From NCBI GenBank assembly GCA_015663855.1, contig DQRJ01000011.1:1-11242 (forward strand): 11,242 nt of DNA, in the 5' to 3' direction. The stretch is from Flavobacteriales bacterium (GTDB taxonomy: Bacteria > Bacteroidota > Bacteroidia > Flavobacteriales_D > Sanyastnellaceae). Positions 1 to 6,210 of this stretch are shown in pieces. Each line of letters starts with the position of its first letter. The first letter of the stretch is position 1. The notes beneath the pieces are model-generated. The model worked only from the letters and a program-made list of their open reading frames with translations. It did not search any database and was not told the origin of the DNA. Made by a program: the position numbers and the translations under genes.

Positions 1-43
1 ATTCATCGTCTGATTTACAACTAAACTACTTTAATACCTTCGG

Positions 44-59
44 TCATATTATAATATGA
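44..59. repeat. 16-bp perfect palindrome upstream of the haem-binding protein gene
   Basis: TCATATTATAATATGA is its own reverse complement and has no spacer. It lies 41 bases upstream of the ATG at 101. A perfect AT-rich palindrome in a promoter region could be an operator for a dimeric repressor, but AT-rich DNA produces such palindromes by chance fairly often. A weak Bacteroidota-like -7 element (TACCTTAC, 89-96) lies between it and the gene. The rest of positions 1-100 shows no gene. Confidence 0.4.
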
Positions 60-100
60 AATCGGAATAAATCAGCCCTAATATTATATACCTTACAACG

Positions 101-547
101 ATGAAAAGAATACTTAAAAGGAGGGTTTTAATTCCTGTATTTATTATAGTTTTTGGGTTAATTCAATTTAAAACTATAGATAAAGTAAACATGGTTGTTC
201 CTGCGGAGTTTGGAATATTAACTATTGAAACTCCACCTAAAGAAGTAGGTGAATTGATTTCAGCGGCTTGCTTTGATTGTCATTCTAACACAACCAAATA
301 TCCTTGGTATAGTAATATCGCACCCGTGAGTTGGTGGATGAAGAAGCATGTAGAGAAAGGGAGGGAGAAGTTGAATTTTTCAAAGTGGAGTGATTACTCA
401 GAAGAAAAAAGAGACTCATTAAGGCTTAAAAGCGCTGAATTGATTGAGAAAAAGTGGATGCCTATTATTTCTTATAAGATTATTCATCCTGAAGCACAGC
501 TAGATGAAGATCAGCGTGAGTTGCTGATTTCGTGGATGAAAAAATAA
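101..547 (+). CDS. Membrane-anchored haem-binding domain protein (Haem_bd family)
   Basis: A 148-residue protein with a basic N-terminus and one hydrophobic segment (about residues 9-22), most likely an uncleaved signal anchor or signal peptide that places the rest in the periplasm. A CxxCH motif (C57, C60, H61) lies in the context ACFDCHSNTTKYPWYSNIAP, typical of the Bacteroidota haem-binding domain family (PF14376 type). The conserved WMP/HPEA region (residues 119-131) and a C-terminal 'LISWMK' helix also match that family. CxxCH normally binds c-type haem covalently, with the His as axial ligand; M120 is a candidate second ligand (inference). Members are small presumed electron-transfer or redox proteins whose partners are unknown. 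The gene stands alone, 40 bases before era, and era has its own promoter-like box, so it is probably a separate unit. No strong ribosome binding site is visible. The family call is firm; the physiological role is not. Confidence 0.85.
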   Translation: MKRILKRRVLIPVFIIVFGLIQFKTIDKVNMVVPAEFGILTIETPPKEVGELISAACFDCHSNTTKYPWYSNIAPVSWWMKKHVEKGREKLNFSKWSDYSEEKRDSLRLKSAELIEKKWMPIISYKIIHPEAQLDEDQRELLISWMKK

Positions 548-570
548 TAACTCATACTAACGCTTAGTTG

Positions 571-578
571 TACCTTTG
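571..578 (+). promoter_or_regulatory. Bacteroidota-type -7 box (TACCTTTG) for era
   Basis: TACCTTTG matches the Bacteroidota -7 consensus TAnnTTTG exactly and ends 9 bases before the ATG at 588, so the transcript would be nearly leaderless. A clear TTG -33 element at normal spacing is not visible. The position supports 588 as the era start and a transcript separate from the upstream haem-protein gene. Confidence 0.5.
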
Positions 579-587
579 CCTTAATAA

Positions 588-1577
588 ATGAGCACAGAAA
601 ACACACAATCTAACGAGGACGAATTCCCGGACTTACCTCCTATGCCTGAGTCGGCTAACATGAGGAATGAAGCTCCTGAGGCTATTGATTTCCCGGAAGG
701 TCATAAAGCAGGTTTCGTAAACATAGTGGGGTCTCCGAATGTGGGGAAGAGCACGCTAATGAACCGTTTGGTAGGGGAAAATATTAGTATTATTAATTCT
801 AAAGCCCAAACCACACGCCACCGCATCATGGGTATCGTGAACCAACCGGAATTTCAGATCGTTTACAGCGATACGCCTGGAGTCCTCGATCCTGCCTATA
901 AATTGCAGGAGGGGATGATGAGGTTCGTGAAAACGGCTTTACAAGACGCCGACGTACTTATTCTCGTGACTGACATTTTTGAAGAAGGGATATCTCACGA
1001 AGCCACTTTCGATAAGATTGCGAAAATGGATATTCCTGTTTTTATTTTGATAAACAAAGTCGATTTAGCAGATCAGGAGAGGGCTATGGAAAAGGCTGAG
1101 TTTTGGCAGAAGAAAATTCCTCGTGCGCATGTCGCACCGATAAGCGCACTCCACAATTTCAATTTAGAAAATCTTTTAGATAGAATCGTTGAAGAATTGC
1201 CCGTTGCTCCACCTTTCTTCCCGAAAGACGAGCTTACAGACAAACCTATGAGGTTTTTCGTTTCGGAAATAGTGCGTGAGAAGATCTTGACTCATTATAA
1301 GCAAGAGATCCCGTACAGCTGCGAAGTGGTCGTCGAGGAATTTATTGACGAACCGACGATTTGTAGAATTCGAGCTGAAATTCGTGTAGCGCGAGAATCT
1401 CAAAAGTACATCGTTGTAGGAGCTGGAGGTCGAATGATAAAGCGAGTAGGTACCGATTCTCGTAAAGAACTAGAGTCGTTTCTAGATAAAAAGGTGTTCC
1501 TCGATCTCTACGTGAGAGTAGATAAAGATTGGCGTAACGACGAACGTAAATTAAAGCGTTTCGGCTACTTCGATTAA
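588..1577 (+). CDS. era: GTPase Era (ribosome small-subunit assembly)
   Basis: Era is a GTP-binding protein that binds the 3' end of 16S rRNA and acts in 30S maturation. All G motifs are visible: G1 GSPNVGKST (48-56), the G2 region SKAQTTRHRI (71-80), G3 DTPG (95-98), G4 NKVD (156-159) and G5 SAL (186-188). A C-terminal KH domain (about 221-329) carries the GAGG loop (278-281) followed by RMIKRVG and a C-terminal RFGYFD. The protein is 329 residues, against about 295-300 for typical Era. The excess is an acidic, Pro-rich extension of about 38 residues before HKAGFVNIVG. The ATG at 588 is preferred because a TACCTTTG box lies just upstream; an internal ATG at 660 (M25) would remove most of the extension. 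ispE follows after 11 bases, so the two are probably co-transcribed. Confidence 0.97.
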   Translation: MSTENTQSNEDEFPDLPPMPESANMRNEAPEAIDFPEGHKAGFVNIVGSPNVGKSTLMNRLVGENISIINSKAQTTRHRIMGIVNQPEFQIVYSDTPGVLDPAYKLQEGMMRFVKTALQDADVLILVTDIFEEGISHEATFDKIAKMDIPVFILINKVDLADQERAMEKAEFWQKKIPRAHVAPISALHNFNLENLLDRIVEELPVAPPFFPKDELTDKPMRFFVSEIVREKILTHYKQEIPYSCEVVVEEFIDEPTICRIRAEIRVARESQKYIVVGAGGRMIKRVGTDSRKELESFLDKKVFLDLYVRVDKDWRNDERKLKRFGYFD

Positions 1578-1588
1578 GTTTCGACTAA

Positions 1589-2473
1589 GTGATTTACTTC
1601 CCTCCCGCGAAAATAAATCTAGGATTGCGAATTCTAGGACCCCGCGAAGATGGATTTCACAACATAGAGAGTGTATTCCTGCCGACTAAATGGTGTGACG
1701 TGCTAGAGGTGTGCGTTCTAGATGAGGGCGAAATGGGGTATATATATTTTACTTGTACGGGGATTGAAATTGAGGGGGATTCAAGTGAAAATTTGGTCGT
1801 AAGAGCTCACAGATTAATCTCTGAAAAACTCGAACTCCCTCCAGTTAGAGTTAATCTATTAAAGGTCATCCCGACTGGGGCGGGGCTAGGTGGGGGAAGC
1901 GCCGATGGTGCGTTTATGCTTAAGGCATTGAACGAAGTTTGTGAGTTAGGGCTTAGTAACGATAAATTGAGACAATTAGCGGCTAAACTCGGGAGTGATT
2001 GTCCTTTTTTCATTGACAACGTACCCACTTTAGTGACGGGTGTGGGAGACAAGCTAGAGAGCATAAAACCTGATTTTATAGGCCATGATTTGAGTACTAT
2101 AAACGTCCTGATTATTAATCCCGGAGTGCATGTAAATACGGCTAATGCTTTTACTTGGTTAGATAATTTCTCAAATGAAGGATTTCATTATGCAGATTTA
2201 GAGAAAACTCCTATCGGCGAATGGGAAGGGTTAATTTCAAATGACTTCACCATCCCTGTTTCAGCAAAATATCCTGAAATATCTCTAGCGTTAGAGATGC
2301 TTAAAGAGGCTGGAGCGGATTACATTCAGATGACAGGAAGTGGATCATCTGTTTTCGGACTGTTTTGCACCGAAAATGCAATAAAAGGCACAAAAAACGC
2401 ATTAAAAGTGCAAAAAACGCAAGAAAAAGCGTCTAAACTTGAATTTACGACTTACTTCGGAGCTTTGGCATAA
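1589..2473 (+). CDS. ispE: 4-diphosphocytidyl-2-C-methyl-D-erythritol kinase IspE
   Basis: IspE is a cytoplasmic GHMP kinase that phosphorylates CDP-ME at the 2-position in the MEP (non-mevalonate) isoprenoid pathway. The N-terminal PPAKINLGLRI (residues 5-15) contains the conserved Lys (K8). The GHMP ATP-binding motif PTGAGLGGGSADGA lies at 95-108, GSDCPFF (135-141) carries the catalytic Asp (D137), and the third GHMP motif MTGSGSSVFGLF is at 248-259. The 294-residue length is normal. The start is GTG at 1589; it begins the protein exactly at the family's usual N-terminus (IYFPPAKINLG). It lies 11 bases after era, probably in the same transcript. The 3' end overlaps the convergent permease gene by 22 bases. 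The C-terminus (about 265-283) is unusually Lys-rich because of a short repeat at 2391-2420. Confidence 0.96.
   Translation: MIYFPPAKINLGLRILGPREDGFHNIESVFLPTKWCDVLEVCVLDEGEMGYIYFTCTGIEIEGDSSENLVVRAHRLISEKLELPPVRVNLLKVIPTGAGLGGGSADGAFMLKALNEVCELGLSNDKLRQLAAKLGSDCPFFIDNVPTLVTGVGDKLESIKPDFIGHDLSTINVLIINPGVHVNTANAFTWLDNFSNEGFHYADLEKTPIGEWEGLISNDFTIPVSAKYPEISLALEMLKEAGADYIQMTGSGSSVFGLFCTENAIKGTKNALKVQKTQEKASKLEFTTYFGALA
2391..2420 (+). repeat. Short 20-base-period direct repeat inside the ispE 3' end
   Basis: CAAAAAACGC occurs at 2391-2400 and exactly again at 2411-2420, with similar A-rich sequence around both copies, giving a period of 20 bases. It encodes a Lys-rich stretch near the IspE C-terminus. 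Because 20 is not a multiple of three, the two copies are read in different frames. Confidence 0.55.
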
Positions 2474-3561
2474 ATAGCTATTCCGAGAGCTGTGTAGATC
2501 AAGTTTGGTAACCAAGCAGCGATAAAAAGAGCTGACGCATCACTAATTGGAACGAAGTCGGGGAGAGCAGCTGTTGAGGCATAAACCGTTATCATTCGAG
2601 AGGTGAAAACGAAAGTGAATCCGACTAGAACCGCGATGAACAGATGGACTCCGATTCCGCCTCTAACCTTTCGAGATGCGATCCCCACGCCTATAAAGGT
2701 TAAAACGAAAATCGCAAAAGGGTTAGAAGTTCTTGAATGCTTTTCAAGCTCTAGTAAACTGACATCAGCTCCTCGAGTTTTAACATCGTGGACATACTCC
2801 ATCAATTCCGGTGTCGTCAATGTACTAGAGATAGCTGCCCTTTGAGCGAAATCATCTAAACGCATCGGGAGAATTGTGTCGAGTCGATTTACGAATCGAA
2901 ATGACTCCGTATTGTCTTCGTGGAAGTCGCGTATACTCACATTTACTAATCGCCATAAACTATCCTCCTCCATCCATGTTCCTTTTGCAGCAACTATTCT
3001 CTGCTCGAGGCGACTATTATCTTCATTCCATTGCTCCAATTGGAATCGATAACCCGTTTTTCTGCTGTAGGTAATACTCCTGAAATAAACAATCGAGCCG
3101 GGGGCGACTTCACGATAAAGGTTTTGGTCTTTAACATGGAAATTTACATGGACCCACTGAACCTCAAAGTCGAGCTTACTTTCATTCGCGATTGGCACCA
3201 CGTAATGGGTTAACAAGAGTGAAAGACCCACTAACACCGAGGCGGCAATGAAGTACGGCCTCAAAAACCTACGGAAAGACATGCCTCCGCTTAACATCGC
3301 AATTACTTCCGTTTGCTGAGCTAGTCGACTTGTAAACCAAACTATTGTGAGGAAAACTATGAAACCGCTCAAAAGATTTGCGAAGAAAAAGCAGAAGGCT
3401 AAATAATATTTTACCGTCTCCCAAAGGGGAGCTTTATTTGTGATTAACCGCCCAATATTTTCTACTAAATCGAAGACTACTGCAACAACACAGAACATCC
3501 CCAACATAAAGAAGAAGGTCTTTAAGAACTTTCCGATGATATATCTATCGAGTAAACTCAA
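2452..3561 (-). CDS. LptF/LptG (YjgP/YjgQ) family lipopolysaccharide export permease
   Basis: A 369-residue inner-membrane protein with the family's layout: three N-terminal membrane segments (about 13-32, 51-75, 101-123), a periplasmic beta-jellyroll domain (about 124-280), and three C-terminal segments (281-297, 302-325, 343-364). In LptB2FG, paired LptF and LptG subunits extract LPS from the inner membrane and pass it to LptC/LptA. The conserved cytoplasmic-loop region 'RLAQQTEVIAMLSGGMSFRRFLRP' type (79-102) matches the coupling-helix area that meets the LptB ATPase. I cannot say from the sequence whether it fills the LptF or LptG slot. The start is TTG at 3561, overlapping the tgt stop as TTGA; the next Met would cut into the first membrane helix, so TTG is preferred. 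It is co-transcribed with tgt, and its 3' end overlaps ispE by 22 bases. Confidence 0.92.
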   Translation of the reverse strand: MSLLDRYIIGKFLKTFFFMLGMFCVVAVVFDLVENIGRLITNKAPLWETVKYYLAFCFFFANLLSGFIVFLTIVWFTSRLAQQTEVIAMLSGGMSFRRFLRPYFIAASVLVGLSLLLTHYVVPIANESKLDFEVQWVHVNFHVKDQNLYREVAPGSIVYFRSITYSRKTGYRFQLEQWNEDNSRLEQRIVAAKGTWMEEDSLWRLVNVSIRDFHEDNTESFRFVNRLDTILPMRLDDFAQRAAISSTLTTPELMEYVHDVKTRGADVSLLELEKHSRTSNPFAIFVLTFIGVGIASRKVRGGIGVHLFIAVLVGFTFVFTSRMITVYASTAALPDFVPISDASALFIAAWLPNLIYTALGIAIYAKAPK

Positions 3562-4688
3562 AGTTTTTGAGATATCTGAACGACCATTTTATCCTTCCAT
3601 TCCACAAAATCACCAGCTTTAATATGCTTTCTAGCCTCTTTAACTAAGTCCAAATAGAAGTACAGATTATGCACACTCGTAATATAAAGAGCCAAAAGCT
3701 CATTCGCTCGCAACAAATGTCTAACGTAGGATTTGTTATACATCTTATCTACTTCCGCACCTCCGGCAGGGTCTAGTGGTGAAAAATCTTGCTCCCACTT
3801 TTTATTTTTAATATTCATCACTCCATTCCAAGTGTATAGTGTACCCGTTCTGGCATTTCGAGTAGGCATAACACAGTCAAACATATCAACCCCTAACGCG
3901 ATATTTTCTAAAATATTCGCTGGAGTACCCACCCCCATTAAATAACGAGGCTTGTCCTCTGGAAGAATTCCACATACAAGCTCTGTAGTCTTATACATTT
4001 CGTCTGCGGGTTCGCCCACACTAAGCCCTCCTATTGCATAACCTGCGGCATCGACTGAGGCGATATATTCTGCAGATTCTTTCCGTAAATCTTCATATAC
4101 TCCTCCTTGTAAAATTGGAAACAATTCTTGGTTGTGTCCATACTTAGGCTGAGTTTCCGATAATCTAACCACGCAGCGATCTAACCAACGATGGGTGCGA
4201 AGCATAGACGTTTTGGCATAATCTTTAGTACATGGATAAGGCGGGCACTCATCAAATGCCATGATAATATCCGCACCTATGGTCCGTTGAATATCCATCA
4301 CATTTTCTGGGGTAAACAGGTGCAAATCACCATTAATATGACTCCGAAAAGTTGCTCCTTCCTCTGTGAGTTTTCTTTTATGGGCCAAACTATAAACCTG
4401 ATAACCACCACTATCCGTTAAAATAGGTCTATCCCAACTCATATATTTATGCAACCCCCCTGCCTTCTCCATGGTATCCATTCCTGGACGCAAATAAAGA
4501 TGGTAAGTGTTGCCTAAAATTATATCCGCGTTAATCTCGTTCTTCAACTCCGGCTGAGGAACACCCTTTACCGAACCGAGCGTACCCACCGGCATAAAAA
4601 TTGGAGTTTCAATGACCCCATGGTCTGTTTCTAGCTTTCCTGCTCTAGCTTTAGAGCCAGCATCCTGCGCTTCAAGGGTAAATTTCAC
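3558..4688 (-). CDS. tgt: Queuine tRNA-ribosyltransferase (tRNA-guanine transglycosylase)
   Basis: Tgt exchanges the wobble guanine (G34) of GUN-anticodon tRNAs for the queuosine precursor preQ1. The TIM-barrel enzyme shows DSGGYQ (residues 92-97, catalytic D92), GGLSVGEP (220-227), the base-exchange loop PRYLMGVGTP (247-256), and FDCVMPTRNARTG (270-282), where D271 is the expected nucleophile. With a GTG start at 4688 the protein is 376 residues and begins MKFTLEAQDAGSKARAG, the usual family N-terminus. A start at GTG 4736 would add 16 atypical residues and would overlap the promoter-like box. The Cys-rich zinc site of proteobacterial Tgt is absent: the region after DFSPLDP (301-307) reads AGGAEVDK, with no cysteines, while H340 is retained. 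It is the first gene of the tgt-permease pair (4-base overlap) and is divergent from the DUF554 gene. Confidence 0.96.
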   Translation of the reverse strand: MKFTLEAQDAGSKARAGKLETDHGVIETPIFMPVGTLGSVKGVPQPELKNEINADIILGNTYHLYLRPGMDTMEKAGGLHKYMSWDRPILTDSGGYQVYSLAHKRKLTEEGATFRSHINGDLHLFTPENVMDIQRTIGADIIMAFDECPPYPCTKDYAKTSMLRTHRWLDRCVVRLSETQPKYGHNQELFPILQGGVYEDLRKESAEYIASVDAAGYAIGGLSVGEPADEMYKTTELVCGILPEDKPRYLMGVGTPANILENIALGVDMFDCVMPTRNARTGTLYTWNGVMNIKNKKWEQDFSPLDPAGGAEVDKMYNKSYVRHLLRANELLALYITSVHNLYFYLDLVKEARKHIKAGDFVEWKDKMVVQISQKL

Positions 4689-4735
4689 CGCTTTTATTGT
4701 CTTTATTAGTCGTACCCATTTTGAATACGGTTGCA

Positions 4736-4743
4736 CAAATGTA
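4736..4743 (-). promoter_or_regulatory. Bacteroidota-type -7 box (TACATTTG) for tgt
   Basis: Read on the minus strand this is TACATTTG, an exact TAnnTTTG match, 47 bases upstream of the GTG at 4688. It shares a base with the alternative GTG at 4734-4736, so a transcript from it would not contain that upstream start. A -33 TTG at ideal spacing is not clear. On the plus strand the same 85-base divergent spacer holds TTGCAC (4731-4736) and TATAAT (4756-4761), a possible sigma70-like pair for the DUF554 gene, but with wide (19-base) spacing. Confidence 0.45.
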
Positions 4744-4773
4744 ACTTGGGAGAATTATAATGAAGACAAAGAA

Positions 4774-5481
4774 ATGATAGGAACATTATTTAATACTGTA
4801 GCGGTTGCTCTCGGGGCCTCCATAGGGCTTGTATCGCACAAGTATATTCCGGTTAAGAGTCAGAATAAGATTCTGATGGTATTCGGACTTTTTACTGTCG
4901 CTTTAAGCATAAACATGATTTCTGATATGCGAGCGCCCATTGATGTTTTCCTGGCGTTAATTTTGGGCACCCTGTTAGGCCAAACCCTTTCCCTCAACGA
5001 CCGTCTATCCTTATTCACAGCAAAATTTGACAAACCCACCGAAAATAAATCCGTCGGATCCGGATTAATCAAAGCAACCGTTCTTTTCTGCGTAGGGGGA
5101 TTAACTTTAATCGGATGCATGGATGAAGGACTTAAAGGGGAATCGCATCTCCTATTCATAAAAGGGACAATGGACTTAATTAGTTCATTTTTCCTTGCTG
5201 CTGCTTTAGGCAGAGGGGTTCTATACTCAGCAATAGGAGTACTGCTTTTTCAAGGAAGCCTCACCTTGTTTTTCATGAGTTTTGGTTCCCACATATCTAC
5301 GGAACTAATCCTAGACTTAACGGCCTTAGGAGGGATATTACTTCTTGCATTAGGAATAGATTTAATGGACATTAAGTCATTCAAAATAATTGACCTTCTT
5401 CCCGCATTAATTATTCTACCAATAATTCATTTTTTTCACTCAGTAATTGTCGAACTAACTATCTTCGAGTTTATACAATAA
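4774..5481 (+). CDS. DUF554 family (YqgA-like) inner-membrane protein
   Basis: A 235-residue, strongly hydrophobic protein with about seven predicted membrane segments (roughly 3-20, 33-50, 54-70, 99-117, 137-168 as one or two, 182-198, 204-223). It resembles E. coli YqgA throughout: an N-terminal IGTLFNTVAVALGASIG, the LILGTLLGQ segment, LFCVGGLTLIGCMDEGLKG (104-122) with the conserved acidic pair, then KGTMDLISSFFLAAALG (130-146) and LTALGGILLLALGIDL (182-197). The family is thought to be transporter-like, but its substrate is unknown to me. The ATG at 4774 is chosen because it gives the normal family N-terminus; in-frame codons further upstream lie antisense to tgt. It is the first gene of a tight three-gene unit, with the muramidase-like gene 6 bases downstream. 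Confidence 0.88.
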   Translation: MIGTLFNTVAVALGASIGLVSHKYIPVKSQNKILMVFGLFTVALSINMISDMRAPIDVFLALILGTLLGQTLSLNDRLSLFTAKFDKPTENKSVGSGLIKATVLFCVGGLTLIGCMDEGLKGESHLLFIKGTMDLISSFFLAAALGRGVLYSAIGVLLFQGSLTLFFMSFGSHISTELILDLTALGGILLLALGIDLMDIKSFKIIDLLPALIILPIIHFFHSVIVELTIFEFIQ

Positions 5482-5487
5482 AAACAA

Positions 5488-6210
5488 GTGGCGAAAAGAA
5501 CTAAAAACAAGAAAAGTCGAGTGAAATCGAAGGGGCGTAAAAAATCTCTTTCACGCTCGCCCTATCGTCTTGTACATGGTATTTCATCAATTTTAATTTT
5601 CGGAGCCATTTATTTCGGGTATGTTTATTACACAACTCATTTTGTTAGTCCCTGGCACGCATATAGCGATAAAGCCGGTTACTCTTCAGTATTAGACAAC
5701 TATGAGGATGAAGTCAGGGCAGCAGCAGATGAATTTAATCTGCCATTCTCATATTTAATGTCTCTAATTCAATTAGAGTGTTCTGGGAAAAAACCAGCGG
5801 GATATCGATTCGAGCCTCATGTGTTCAAACGACTTCAAGATGTAAGAGATGGAAAGCGCAATAATTACGAAAACGTAACCTCAAAACACCTTTCTGACGC
5901 TTCTGACGACGCTCTAAAGAACCTAGCTACTTCATGGGGTCCATTTCAGTTAATGGGCTACAAATGCATTCTATTGGATGTCAAAATCCGTGACATTAGA
6001 GGTGGCAATGGAGTTCATTTCGGAGCTGAGTGGATAAACCGTACTTATGGAAATCGACTCAGAAATAGCGAATTCAAAAACTGCTTTCATTTACACAATA
6101 CTGGAATAACCTATCCGAAAGCAGGACTTCCCACAACACACGATCCTCAATATGTTCCTCGAGGTTTAGCAGGAATTTCTCGCTTTAATAAAGCCTCCAA
6201 TGCCCGCTAA
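5488..6210 (+). CDS. Membrane-anchored lysozyme-fold / N-acetylmuramidase-like protein
   Basis: A 240-residue protein with a very basic N-terminus (K/R-rich 1-27), one membrane segment (about 31-50) and a periplasmic domain, i.e. type II topology. The domain fits the lysozyme/SLT superfamily: LMSLIQLECSG (90-100) with likely catalytic E97; FEPHVFKRL (108-116), like the 'FERHVF' motif of the N-acetylmuramidase family (PF11860 type); TSWGPFQLMG (148-157), like 'SWGLFQIMG'; then GAEWINRTYG (179-188) and HNTGITYP (203-210) at the place of 'YNAG' in SLT enzymes. The predicted activity is cleavage of the MurNAc-GlcNAc backbone of peptidoglycan, but the Cys after E97 and the HNTG motif are divergent. 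The start is GTG at 5488. It lies 6 bases after the DUF554 gene and overlaps the WYL regulator gene by 11 bases, so co-translation is likely. Confidence 0.75.
   Translation: MAKRTKNKKSRVKSKGRKKSLSRSPYRLVHGISSILIFGAIYFGYVYYTTHFVSPWHAYSDKAGYSSVLDNYEDEVRAAADEFNLPFSYLMSLIQLECSGKKPAGYRFEPHVFKRLQDVRDGKRNNYENVTSKHLSDASDDALKNLATSWGPFQLMGYKCILLDVKIRDIRGGNGVHFGAEWINRTYGNRLRNSEFKNCFHLHNTGITYPKAGLPTTHDPQYVPRGLAGISRFNKASNAR

Noticed and set aside
2391..2420. Tandem repeat in ispE as a phase-variation tract
   Set aside because: There are only two short copies, near the C-terminus and beyond the last catalytic motif; slippage there would have little effect on the enzyme.
4689..4736. Longer Tgt starting at GTG 4736
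   Set aside because: It adds 16 residues not typical of Tgt and overlaps an exact TACATTTG promoter-like box; GTG 4688 gives the canonical 376-residue protein.
4612..4773. Upstream extension of the DUF554 reading frame into tgt
   Set aside because: It lies antisense to conserved tgt codons, and the ATG at 4774 gives the normal family N-terminus.
4860..5159. 99-residue minus-strand open frame inside the DUF554 gene
   Set aside because: It is a shadow of a clearly conserved membrane protein; its translation has no recognisable family features. Similar shadows inside era, ispE, tgt and the permease gene were dropped for the same reason.
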